In this document: one piece after another, positions 38,220 to 47,537 of the stretch | How the letters are laid out: each line of letters begins with the position of its first letter | Position numbering within the stretch: position 1 is the stretch's first letter | Origin: Nymphaea colorata | Lineage: Eukaryota; Streptophyta; Magnoliopsida; Nymphaeales; Nymphaeaceae | Length of the DNA stretch: 64,000 nt | Reading direction: 5' to 3' | Assembly (NCBI RefSeq): GCF_008831285.2 | Contig: NC_045146.1 | Coordinates: 5,840,972-5,904,971, forward strand | Notes under the pieces: model-generated | The model's input: the letters and a program-made list of their open reading frames with translations, nothing else | The model's database searches: none | Told to the model about the DNA's origin: nothing | Position numbers and translations under genes: made by a program

Positions 38220-41200
38220 GGACCTGATGCAGACCTTCCCACCAGAAGGCCGAGAACCAGGGCCAGCACGGCCAAGCAAGGCCAAGAGAGTCAAGCGCCA
38301 TCGGCCAGCATGTTGAAAAGCATAGATCAGCTAAGGGAGGCTAACATAGAACTTGAAGTTGATGCAGCGGGTGGTGTGGGCGGAGCATCATCAGCGGAGC
38401 GTGGGCAGCGGGCTGAAGACCTCAAGGCGGAGCAAGCACGGGAACTAGACCTAGATCCGGTTATAGCGAGTTCGAACCCTGAGTCTAGTCCTGACCCAGT
38501 CCACGTGTGGCAAGCCTAAGGCCGAACTTAGGCAAGTTATATGGCTGAACCCGTGAGGGAGAGGCCAAACTCACTAAACATTCGAGACGTCTCGGTCTCC
38601 TTTTATGCTTTTGCTTTATAGTTGAGTCGTTTCATTTCAGCAAGTGTCTCGGTTCACATGTTAAGAACTGGTTTTATTTCAAGTACTTAAACTCTTTTGT
38701 AAGTCTTTTTTCATTATGAAATCAAGAATTAGAAGTTGAGTTTTTTCGTGTGAATTGGCTCTCACCTCTCTCTTTCCTTCATCGTCTTACCGCCGGTGAT
38801 CGAAATCCAAAGGCTCCAACCCGTGGCTCTGGTTGAAGCAAAACAGGTTTGAAGGCGTTCCTTGAGGCCATCGGAAATCCTCTTGGAGCACCTTCTTCCT
38901 ACGCACAAATTTCCCGACTGAATCGTCATCTTCTCACTGTGCAACTTCTTCATCCCCGGAAGGAGTTAGAGGTTGGAGAAGATAATCGGGAAGGCTTGGA
39001 GGAGAGCGAATCGTGGCTCTAGTCGCCTAGTACCCAAGCACAAGACTCCGACTGCAAGAGAAGAAGTAGGTGTCGTTAATCAACCGGCTCCTTCCCTACT
39101 TGAGCATAGCAGAGGACTAGTTGAAATCATCCCTAGTAGGCCTTGATCTCTGCTAAAAACAGAGAGAAAGAGCACCAGAAAGGAGGATCAACGCTAGCTC
39201 TTAGAGGACTGATTTTCAAGGTGAGAAACCGAGAGAGCTCGTCGGAATTCTGTTGGTAGACGACCAATAGGATTTCAGCGAAATTGACTGGTTAATCCCC
39301 TTGGAAACTCGTCCACAACAGCAACAATCAATCCAACATCGTACTTGAGTTGCTGTCGAGGAAGGAGATTTGTTCCCTGCTCGTCTTTTCCAAATCGTGC
39401 GCAATATCATACACAGAATAGCAACAATAGAACAGCAAATTGGGAGGAAGTTTCATATCAATTCTAAGCAAGGTCAAGGCAGTTTTCACTCTCTCGTTGG
39501 CTCAGTTAGGATTGCCCAGATCTTAGCTGCAATTTGTTCAAGTTTCAATCATTTCAGATGAGAATTGAGTGAGTTCTAGCCAATGATCAGAAATCCATTT
39601 CTGCCACCGGAAATACTCAACGCTGCACTAACTCCGGCGAAACCCGATCGGCTTCCAATCTTTTCCACCAATTCCAAGTTTGCCCATGGTCATTAATTGA
39701 CTAATTGATTACTGGATTATTTGAAAAGGGCAGTTTGGTAAACTCAAAGGGATAGTGCTAAAGAGTCCAAACCCGTGGGCGCTCACTCCTCTTCTTTCCC
39801 TTAGGCTTCCCTTCATTAGTTCAAGCATTACATAACGCTTCTCATTTTAAAGAGCTCCACACTTGGCCACGCACAAAGGTAAGTTAATTTCATCCCTCGC
39901 CAAGTGTCCTCTTCATCATTACACCCCAGCCACAACGGTTCACCCCCTTCACTCGCATCCTTCACCTCCTCTACCCGTTGGCCTCCCTTTCTTCTTGTAA
40001 CCATCCCTAAAGCCAACCCATGAGCTCAAGAGATTAACTCCTAGCTTGCCACCTCTCCCCTTCATCATTAGACCATTTTAATACCTCCCTACTGCATCAT
40101 TACCCAAGCCATACGTTCACAACCTCCCAATGCAAATCGCATAACCCTTGGCTTCCTCTCTTGGTGTAACACATCCTCATAACCGACCATACTCATTAAG
40201 AGCCACCTCTTGTCATTAGGAGCCATCTCACCTTGCCTTAATTTCACTCTCTTAGAATTAACCCTCCACCATCATACGCTTGACCCTTATTCTATCTCTA
40301 AGCCATAACCAAACCCTTAGCAATTAATCTCCATCTCCCGGCTCTATACAACCTAACCCAAATTGAGCCTACCTAATCCAACTCCGAGCTCACTCCTTGT
40401 TCCGGGTTCAGTTTGACCCCTTGGAGTCCATTAGCTAGGTTCATCTCCAAGGATTGCACGTGATCAAATTAGCATCTCTACTATAGCAAGTAAGTCATCA
40501 TGCAGCCTCCCCCGCTGCAACCATCTCCCGAACATCTTCCTAGGAGCCAAGGTGACCTCGGCCAGGTGGGCTGAGCCCCTGCCTCCATCCAGGCGCTCCT
40601 CCATCACTTTGCTGTCTCTCTTGGCCGACCGAGGCCTGCAGCAGCCGTACACCATCCATTTCTGTTGTCGTGATCCTCTATCACTCTCGGCAGTTGTTAC
40701 TAGAAGACTAGGTGTCCTAGACCAGGCGGGTCTAGCCTCCACTCCACCTCCTTGCTGTGATATCCGAGAGTGGCTGAGCCACTGGTTTTCTCGGATCCTA
40801 TTGCTGTTTAAGCCGATCTCTCATCGGCTAGGTAACTTCTAAACATCCTATAGAACAGGGTTATTGGGTGTACTTGCTTTCTAAGCCAGGCTCTAGCCAG
40901 TTGCTACTGTCGGTAGTCCCTCCAAGGCACCTTGCCAAGGACACGACTGTGAGTAGCTAGACCACCAAAGGGAAAGGGCATGGTTTGGCCGTTCTTAGGG
41001 ATTGTATGAATGGTTTGTGAATGAATGATGAGTGAGTTGTGAGAGTTAAATCTGTATCGCTCGCGTTTGTACAAGCCTTAATCCCCTCAGTTTTGTAATA
41101 GGATTGAAGACTTGGGTAAGGGAAAACATACTTGTATCTTATACCCAGGGTACTATTAAGTCGGGGTTGCTGTCCGGCGGGAAAAGCTTTGTAAATATAA

Positions 41201-41322
41201 TTTGCTTAAGTTTGGACTTTAGGCTCCCGCGAGTTGATCCTGGACTTGGGATATATTCTCGGGCGTAGAAATCGCTAGCCGGGTCTAGGTTCCCACCAGG
41301 ACCTTTTTCTTTTTATTGCCAC
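38220..41322 (+). mobile_element. 3.1 kb GC-richer insertion in the copia RT, probable retroelement fragment
   Basis: The copia reading breaks after ..SPVVKPTTI (38,219) and resumes at [18 protein letters not shown] (41,323), so this segment is an insertion. It begins with an open frame (to 38,519) reading DADLPTRRPRTRASTAKQ, then a charged region with EQARELDLDPVIASSNPESS, and a stop. The following 2.8 kb is non-coding and visibly more GC-rich than its surroundings, with many C-rich stretches at 39,780-40,850. A polyprotein tail followed by a long LTR, as in a 5'-truncated Ty3/gypsy chromovirus, is one explanation (inference). No primer-binding site, terminal repeat or target duplication was found. 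Confidence 0.5.
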
Positions 41323-41907
41323 CAGTCGAAGATGGAAAATTCATCAACTGAATGTTAACAATGCTTTCCTTCATGGAACCCTAAAGGAAGAAGTTTATAT
41401 GAGCCAGCCTCCAGGGTTTGAAGACAAGAGTAATCCATGACATGTGTGAAGATTGAAGAAATCTCTATATGTTCTCAAACAAGCTCTTCGAGCTTGGTTT
41501 GAAAGCTTGAACACATATCTTATATCCAAGGGATTAAAAGGATCCAAATCTGACTCGTCCTTGTTCACATACTCACCAAGTCCTACATTGCTTATATTCT
41601 CATCTATGTGGATGATATTATTGTGACAGGAATATCCTCATAGGAATTGCAAAAATTCATCAATGACATCGGCAATAGGTTCTCCATCAAAGATCTTGGG
41701 GAAATTCATTACTTTCTTGGACTAGAAGTCAATCGCCAGGCTAATGAGCTCCTTTTATCTCAACACAAATATATCACAGATCTCCTCAAAAGAGCTCGAA
41801 TGGAAGAAGCCAAGGCGGTAATCACACCGGCAGCACCTAATGTTCATCTATCCAAGTTTGAAGGGGATACACTCAAAGATGGGGAACTCTATACAAAAGC
41901 ATTGTAA
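41323..41907 (+). pseudogene. Copia reverse transcriptase, central and C-terminal part
   Basis: It resumes with [20 protein letters not shown] and [13 protein letters not shown] (41,325-41,430), the conserved catalytic-palm entry. The catalytic motif YILIYVDDIIVTG is intact, with YVDD codons at 41,605-41,616. RFSIKDLGEIHYFLGLEV and LLLSQHKYITDLLKRARM follow at 41,670-41,805. A stop precedes 41,641 and further breaks occur between 41,430 and 41,600. Confidence 0.9.
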
Positions 41908-41999
41908 GTGCATTACAATATATAACACTCACTCGCCCAGATATTGCATTTGCTGTCGACAAGGCTTGTCAATTCCTTCATGAACCTACCAATATACAT

Positions 42000-42527
42000 T
42001 GGACTCATGTAAAGCGAATACTTCGCTACCTTCAAGGAACACAACATGTTGGTCTACACATAAAACGATGATAGGAGATCAACAAGTGGATTCCTCACCA
42101 TGCTTGGAGGAAACATTATATCATGGGGATCTAACAAGCAGCACACTGTTGCTCACTCAAGCACAGAAGCACAATATAAAGTCATGGCTGGAGCTGTAGC
42201 TGAATTAATATGGTTACAACATCTTTTTAAAGATCTTCAAGTTCCTATACAAGAAGCGCCAACATTAAAGTGTGATAATCTAGGAGCAACATATCTTGCA
42301 GCTAATCCTGTATTTAATGTCCATGCCAAACATATCGAAATTGATTTTCATTTTGTTAGAGAAAAAGTGACAGCACAAGATATTAAAATTGAGTTCATTA
42401 AATCTGAAAATCAGCTTGCAGATATTCTAACTAAGGCACTAGCTGGACCAAGGTTTCATGATCTCAAAACAAGCTCAACCTTGTTAATACAAGGATTGGC
42501 TCATGGGGGCGTGTTAAGAAAGCGATA
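42000..42527 (+). pseudogene. Copia RNase H
   Basis: The frame 42,100-42,527 reads MLGGNIISWGSNKQHTVAHS, STEAQYKVMAGAVAELIWLQ, TLKCDNLGATYLAANPVFN, KHIEIDFHFVREKV and NQLADILTKALAGPRFHDL, all hallmark segments of copia RNase H. Upstream sequence at 41,930-42,070 ([11 protein letters not shown]-, [15 protein letters not shown]-like) is in other frames. The acidic residues in STEAQY and CDN are kept. Only the N-terminal part is broken. Confidence 0.9.
42503..42511 (+). other. Polypurine tract of the copia element
   Basis: ATGGGGGCG lies directly before the TG that opens the 3' LTR and directly follows the RNase H coding region. This is the standard position for second-strand priming in copia elements. 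Confidence 0.65.
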
Positions 42528-42769
42528 AACTCTGATCAGGAACATCTGGCACTTCCTAAAATATCGAGTACTGATGATTGTAATCCTCCTCCTAAGATTG
42601 TGGAATGTAATCAAGATCCTAAAATTGTGGATTTAGATTGTCACGGCCATTCAATAAATAAAGAAAGCTCTCCCTCTCAGTGTGTGTGAGAAATTGAGGG
42701 AGGCCAACTTATAGGCTGAACCACGTTAAAACTTTATTGCTTTCTCCTCTTCTTTCCTTACTTTTCACA
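42512..42769 (+). repeat. 3' LTR of the copia element
   Basis: About 258 bp running from TGTTAAGAAAGCGATAAAC to CTTACTTTTCACA, i.e. TG...CA. A polyadenylation-type AATAAA lies near 42,655 (CAATAAATAAAG). The start is well placed by the polypurine tract. The end is chosen because of the CA dinucleotide and T/C-rich run typical of copia LTR ends, and there is no second LTR copy to confirm it. Confidence 0.6.
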
Positions 42770-43097
42770 TTCTTATCCCCTTTCTCCTCCTTCCCATCCT
42801 TCCTCCTAAAACCCTGGGCCAAGATTTGTGGTAGCAAGAAAGAAAGGAGGAGTGAGAGAAGACGACAAAGAAGGAGGAAGACCGAGATGGACAAAGCAGT
42901 GATGGTAGTGGTCAACCTATAGTGGTTGTGGGAGGCCACAAAGGTGGTCGAGTTGTGCTGGCGAGAGAGAGGGAGGGGAAGAAAGAGGGCAGAGGATTGC
43001 GGCAGTGAGAGGGGGGGGGGGGCGGGGAGAGAGAGAGAGAGAGAGAGAGGAAATGACGAATAAGAAAGAAGATAGAGATGAAGAGAGAGGGAGAGAG
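42770..43097. other. Low-complexity DNA after the copia LTR
   Basis: Dominated by CT-rich and then GA-rich sequence. It includes a poly-G run and a (GA)n microsatellite at about 43,011-43,050. A segment near 42,895-42,965 (TGATGGTAGTGGTCAACC..GGGAGGCCAC) recurs in diverged form at about 43,535-43,590 beyond the CACTA MITE. No gene is supported. Confidence 0.6.
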
Positions 43098-43525
43098 CAC
43101 TACAAGGAAAATGATATTTACTAACACACAAATTTCATTAGTAAAGGCCTCTCTTAATGCTGACGATGCGTTACAAACTCTGTTACTAAAGGCCTCGTTG
43201 CTGAGGCTATTCTTACGAAAGTGTTGTGCGTTAGTATTAATTATTACTAATGATGATTTATGGTCATTACTAACACATCGTCTATGTTAGACAAGGCTTT
43301 TCTTATGAAAATTCATGTGTTAGTATTAATTATGACTAACAAACATTTGTGGTCATTATTAATGCAAATAATGTGTTACTAATCATTAAAGGAGAGCTTC
43401 CAAATAGGTGCCTAACACAGGCTTGCAGTTCGTATCAAACGCAAGTATAGTACGTGTTAGAAAACCCTTAAATAAATGTAACACATACATTTGATGCATT
43501 ACTGTAAGCCATAATTCTTGTAGTA
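43098..43525. mobile_element. CACTA-like non-autonomous element with 3-bp TSD
   Basis: The left end is CACTACAAGGAAAATGA. The right end, reverse-complemented, is TACTACAAGAATTATGG. The flanks GAG (43,095-43,097) and GAG (43,526-43,528) form the 3-bp target duplication expected for CACTA elements. Inside there are many short subterminal repeats of GTGTTAGTA/TACTAACAC in both orientations. The element is 428 bp with no transposase. The final right base is A instead of the expected G, one terminal mismatch. Confidence 0.75.
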
Positions 43526-43528
43526 GAG

Positions 43529-44080
43529 TAGCATTGATGGTGGTCGACCTAAAACTAAGGTGGGAGGCCACTGGTGGTGGAGTTGCGGCAAGAAACATTG
43601 CCCTCCAATGCGTGGTGAAGAGGAAACAAGAGAGAAAAGATGAACATATATGGAAGCCCTAATATCAAACTTTTTGGTCTGCAGATAAACATTAGACATT
43701 AATAAGTTCAACAAAAATCTGCAAACAAACAGCCACTCTATAGCAACCCTTAACCGTATATGCTTTTTGGGTATTCACATATTCGGATTTGAATATGAAC
43801 AAAGAAAAGTCATATCTGAAATCCAAAATCTGATTTTTTATTCAAAAATCCAAATCTAAATTTTGAACTGAATCTAGACGATTTTCCAGATGCAAGAGCA
43901 TTGGATATATGATATTTAGAACACCAAAATAACCAAATCAACTTCATAACTTAAACAAAAACATTATCAATGTTAAATGTTCAAAGGTTCAAATAAACGT
44001 TAATAACTACACCCATATGAAATCAAAATAGAAACTATGTTGGGCCTCATGTTGGCAAACATCGACAAACAAATGTTCTC
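43529..44080. other. AT-rich DNA, no gene seen
   Basis: Near 43,770-43,890 there are clustered AATCTGATTT/TTCAAAATCCAAATC motifs resembling those at 4615-4870, suggesting a shared dispersed repeat family. Nothing else is supported. Confidence 0.4.
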
Positions 44081-44089
44081 AAAGATTCA

Positions 44090-45804
44090 CAAACCTAGGA
44101 CAATGAGATTAATCATACTACAAACACAAAAAACTATGACAACTTTCAATAATTGGTCTTCTGGCTCACTGTAACTGCTATGATGTAGACGAGAAACATC
44201 TTCCAGTTCCTGCATGCTATGGAAATAAAAAGGTAAACAAATAATTAGATTACATGCATGTGTTTGCACCAGAAAAAGGAACACACGCAACAAGGGACAT
44301 GCTTTTTTCTTCATTCAATCCTATAAACAAGGAGAAACAATAAAAATTTAATCATATGGCGAGCTGAAAGTTTTCAAAGAAATTAAATCAATTCTTTCAC
44401 AGAAACCAAATATCTATTTCAAAATTAATACAATGGCCAAATGAAAATTTTAAAACATGTAAACTAATACATTTTTACTTAACAGTGTGTCAATTTTTGG
44501 ACTTGAAGATTCATGTTTTATATTTTAGTGGCAATCTGTAGAGTCATTTTTGTCAAATAAATTATGTTGAGTGTATATTATACATTGTATTCAGGATTAT
44601 TGTTTGCCCAAAGGAAAATTGACAATAAAAATGAACTAAAGCCAGAGATCAGACCTTTGGGGAGAGCTTCCTATAAGACGACATCAAATGAAATAGAAGA
44701 ATTAAGGAAATATCTACGCAAATTGTAAACCTGTAACACTTCATAATCCGTCAGTAACCAAATGTATGTATATGATGCGCAATTTCAGGTATCCAAATAA
44801 ACAAAAAAAAAATCAACAATTGAATGTAAAAGAACGTCAAGAGACAAGCATGGAGACATGGAAAATAAAGTAATACAATGAACTAGTACAATTAATTAAT
44901 CTCGAGCTAGAATAATGCAGTGGGCATGCTGAATAAGGTAGACCCACCTATCTCTCTACGAATGGACCTCCTTGACCTGAACCTGATCAACAAGATAGTG
45001 ATTGCAGGGGGGAATCCAAAATAGAATAAAGTTTTCTTAAATTTAATTCCAGACCGATTCCCTACAGATGATAAAAGAGGGATGGACCACCATGTCTGCA
45101 GGACTTGGTTTTATGCTGAGGAGGTCAAGGCCTTCAAATGGGCATCATATGAAGATGATTGAATTCAGCATCTATTCTCTTAGACTTTGGAACACCAAAC
45201 GTGGCAGACCTATTCTTAACAATGGCACAATTGCAGCATTACTCTTCTCAAGCTGTTGAGAACCCTTGTTCATTCTTCGAAATAAGCCAACCATTATTCT
45301 TGTCTTCGGCAGGTTGCTTCTCATCATTATCTTGAAAACTAAGAAACCGAACACTACCTTTATCTGAATCACATAACAACTTGTAGATCTTAGTCATATG
45401 TGAAATCAAGTATCGTGTTGCTTGCAACTGTTTCTTGTTTAGTTGAAATTGAGAAGATTTCCCCCAAATATGACGTAGAGGGAGTGTCTTCAGCAACATG
45501 AGAAGGTTTCCTCAAATTTAACCTAAGAAACCCCCTAATCCAACAAAGCAAAAAAGCTTCAATAAAGGACACTGCATACAACATTTGGGGAGAGAGGGAG
45601 AGAGAGAGAGAGAGAGAAAAAGAAGGGATGGAGCAGAGCTTGGCCTCTCACCTAGACGGGATGCCAAACAGTCGGTCGGCTCCAGCGAAGGAAGCCGGTG
45701 AGCAGCTGAGAGCTGGAGTGCTGGTAATCAAGTCACCAGGACACTGTTGATAAGGCAGTCGGAAAGCGTGAACCTTGGAATGGAAGACAAACAGAGAAAG
45801 CTGT

Positions 45805-45843
<39 letters not shown>

Positions 45844-45900
45844 ACGATAAAATGAGAATGTATATCAAAATTTGGGGATAAGAAGTCCCCTAGATACAAA
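44090..45900 (-). other. Unrecognised protein-like blocks, possible gene remnant
   Basis: Three separated minus-strand stretches look like coding exons but match no family I recognise. The first, near 45,499-45,360, reads MLLKTLPLRHIWGKSSQF.. then QLQATRYLISHMTKIYKLL and CDSDKG, followed by a GT. The second, near 45,035-44,905, includes KTLFYFGFPPAITILLIRFR and ends in a stop. The third, near 44,225-44,150, begins with MQELEDVSRLHHSSYSEPED after an AG. Upstream, 45,648-45,800 is GC-rich with a donor-like CCCGTCTAG|GTGAGAGG, framed by two (GA)n tracts, as a 5' leader might look. A complete frame cannot be assembled. It may be a lineage-specific gene, an lncRNA or a pseudogene. Confidence 0.3.
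45594..45617. repeat. (GA)n microsatellite
   Basis: GAGAGAG run, with a second (GA)n run at about 45,809-45,840. The two tracts flank a GC-richer 190-bp segment that could be a leader exon of the unrecognised minus-strand unit. Confidence 0.9.
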
Positions 45901-46910
45901 AATTGGGGACAAGAAGTCCCTTAGCTACAGTAACAAATTGCAAGACAGAAGCAAAAGAGGAAATATACAATACAACGTACAGAAAAAACAAAATAAGAAG
46001 GGTGTAAAGAGAGTGGAAGGACAAAACGACAACATCACCCAGCCGCAAAAAGAGGACGACGTCGCAACTGAATGGCAAAATGAACATCTCCCCGCACAAG
46101 ACGAGCTACAAACTCCGGCGAAGAGAAGGTGCCCCTGAAGACCCTGTTGTTGCACTCCTCCAAAATGCGCCACCAAGGTAAAATGAGCCATAACCTGCAA
46201 ACACGACCCCAGGAAACAGTCAAGTTGGGGGAAGGACAGAAGATGAAAAGAAGACGAATGAAAGGTGAGTCTGTAAGGCTACTAACAAGGGAAGGCCAGG
46301 CAGAGGCAAAGACAATAAAGAAGAAATGACAAGATGTAAAAAGGTGGACCTAAGACTCAGCCGCGGCGAGACAGAGGGAACACTGGTTAGCTAAACTGAT
46401 GCCTAGGTACTATAAGTAGTTAAAAGTGTTGATGTGGCCAGCAAGAAGAAGCCAAGCAAAAGCAATGGCACGAGGAGAGGGGTCAGGAGACCAAAGGGAT
46501 CAAGGTGAGAGCGATGCCACAGAAGAACCAAAGGAAGCCAGGTAGCAAGAAGAAAAAGTAAAACTCCGGGAATGTGAAAGAGGCCAGAAATGAGGTGCAA
46601 ACGATGAGAGGTCAACAAGGCGGAGAAAAAGAGGAAGAGCGGAAAGCAGGTTGCACCAAAAATGAGAGGGAGAGATGTGAGAGATGGAACAACTCCAAAC
46701 ACTAGGAAAAGACAGGTCAAATTTAAAGCAAATGAATAGGATTTGCCAGACGCCAGTAAAAAGATAACAATTGGGATACAATATAAGAAGGACAAAAACA
46801 GATAATGTCGATGAGATAAAAAATAAATCTGTAAGATAATGGTAAAAGTATAAGATAGTGACGTGAACAAGAAAAATGAAAACGCTTTTTTGCCGTTGGT
46901 CATAATGCAT
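45860..46910 (-). pseudogene. LINE 3' end relic with zf-RVT domain
   Basis: The minus strand carries the C-terminal part of a plant L1-type LINE ORF2. Near 46,460-46,410 it reads FAWLLLAGHINTFNYL. Then, at 46,400-46,324, GISLANQCSLCLAAAES, a stop, and VHLFTSCHF give the C-x2-C-x8-H-x4-C zinc-binding zf-RVT motif. Further down, near 46,190-46,090, LWLILPWWRILEECNNRVFR matches the W-x-I-W-x-E-R-N-x-R-I-F segment typical of LINE C-termini. At least one stop and two frame changes break it. Sequence up to about 46,900 has long open frames on the same strand and is likely the preceding RT-domain relic. Confidence 0.7.
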
Positions 46911-47166
46911 GTACGGATTGATATACGGATTGACGTGCTTGAGCTTCATTTAATCTCAAGATCTTTTTCTCTTGGTTTTCATTTTTGTTTTTTATAACTT
47001 TTTTAGTTTTTTATAAAAAACGTTTTTTTTTTGTTACGATAAAAAATGGCGCACGGCCTATATAGAGTAAAGTTGTGCGCACCGTTTAAGTATGCATTTT
47101 ATAGTCATTGTACTCTTTTCTTTTTAATTTTTTGATGTGTGTGTGTGTGCGCGGGCGCATGCAGGG

Positions 47167-47174
47167 CATATAAC
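47167..47174 (+). promoter_or_regulatory. TATA-like element upstream of the ACA gene
   Basis: CATATAAC lies 193 bp before the ACA start codon, in the only AT-rich heptamer of a GC-richer stretch. The intervening sequence ends in a CT-rich run (CTCTCTCTCTCTAAG) typical of plant 5' leaders. A TATA position implying transcription from about 47,200 is plausible but not proven. Confidence 0.35.
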
Positions 47175-47366
47175 CAACCGAGTGAGAAACAGGATTTCGC
47201 AGGGGAGCGTCGAAGGGGCAAATTCTCCAACCGTCTCCCGTCTCAATCGCCGAAAAATTGATGCGTAGGAAGCCCCAGAAGATCCCCGCCAGTTAACGGG
47301 ACCATAATCATCTCTTCTTCTTCTTCCGATACTGTTTCTTTTTTCCGCTCCCTCTCTCTCTCTAAG

Positions 47367-47537
47367 ATGGAAAGGTACTTGAAGGATTTCGTTATCGAGC
47401 CGAAGAACCCGTCGGAGGAGGCGCTGCAGAAGTGGAGATCCGCGGTGAGGATAGTGAAGAATCCAAGTCGGAGGTTCCGGCATGTCGCAGATCTTCTCAA
47501 GAGGAGAGAAGCCGAAGCGAAAAGGCGGAAAATCCAG
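47367..47537 (+). CDS. ACA exon 1: calmodulin-binding autoinhibitory N-terminus
   Basis: The exon encodes 57 residues starting MERYLKDFVIEPKNPSEEAL. The segment ALQKWRSAVRIVKNPSRRFR near residues 19-38 is the conserved basic amphipathic calmodulin-binding stretch of plant type IIB pumps, followed by ADLLKRREAEAKRRKIQ. The start is the first ATG after a CT-rich leader, in good context (AAGATGG). The donor is CAG|GTAATTTCTC at 47,538. The intron position after ..KIQ, before EKIRVA, matches the usual first junction of this gene family. Confidence 0.93.

Larger units (their letters stand above)
35776..42769 (+). mobile_element. Ty1/copia LTR retrotransposon, 5'-truncated and interrupted
   Basis: The plus-strand interior holds the end of gag, protease, integrase, reverse transcriptase and RNase H in copia order, then a polypurine tract and a 3' LTR. 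The 5' LTR and most of gag are missing. The left end abuts a hAT relic near 35,775. The coding region has many stops, an internal 180-bp tandem duplication (37,301-37,660) and a 3.1 kb insertion splitting RT (about 38,220-41,322). The RNase H end is the best preserved part. Confidence 0.88.

Noticed and set aside
42709-43131. Minus-strand frame of 140 codons rich in Ser, Leu and Pro
   Set aside because: It translates low-complexity GA/CT and poly-G sequence and overlaps the left end of the CACTA-like element.
43098-43525. The repeated TTAGTA/TACTAA motifs considered as a CRISPR-like or satellite array
   Set aside because: Units are not evenly spaced, and terminal inverted repeats with a 3-bp duplication explain them as CACTA subterminal repeats.
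46403-46949. Hydrophobic minus-strand frames that look like a membrane protein
   Set aside because: The run of Leu, Phe and Ser is a decayed LINE reverse-transcriptase region, since the adjoining sequence carries the zf-RVT motif in the same orientation.
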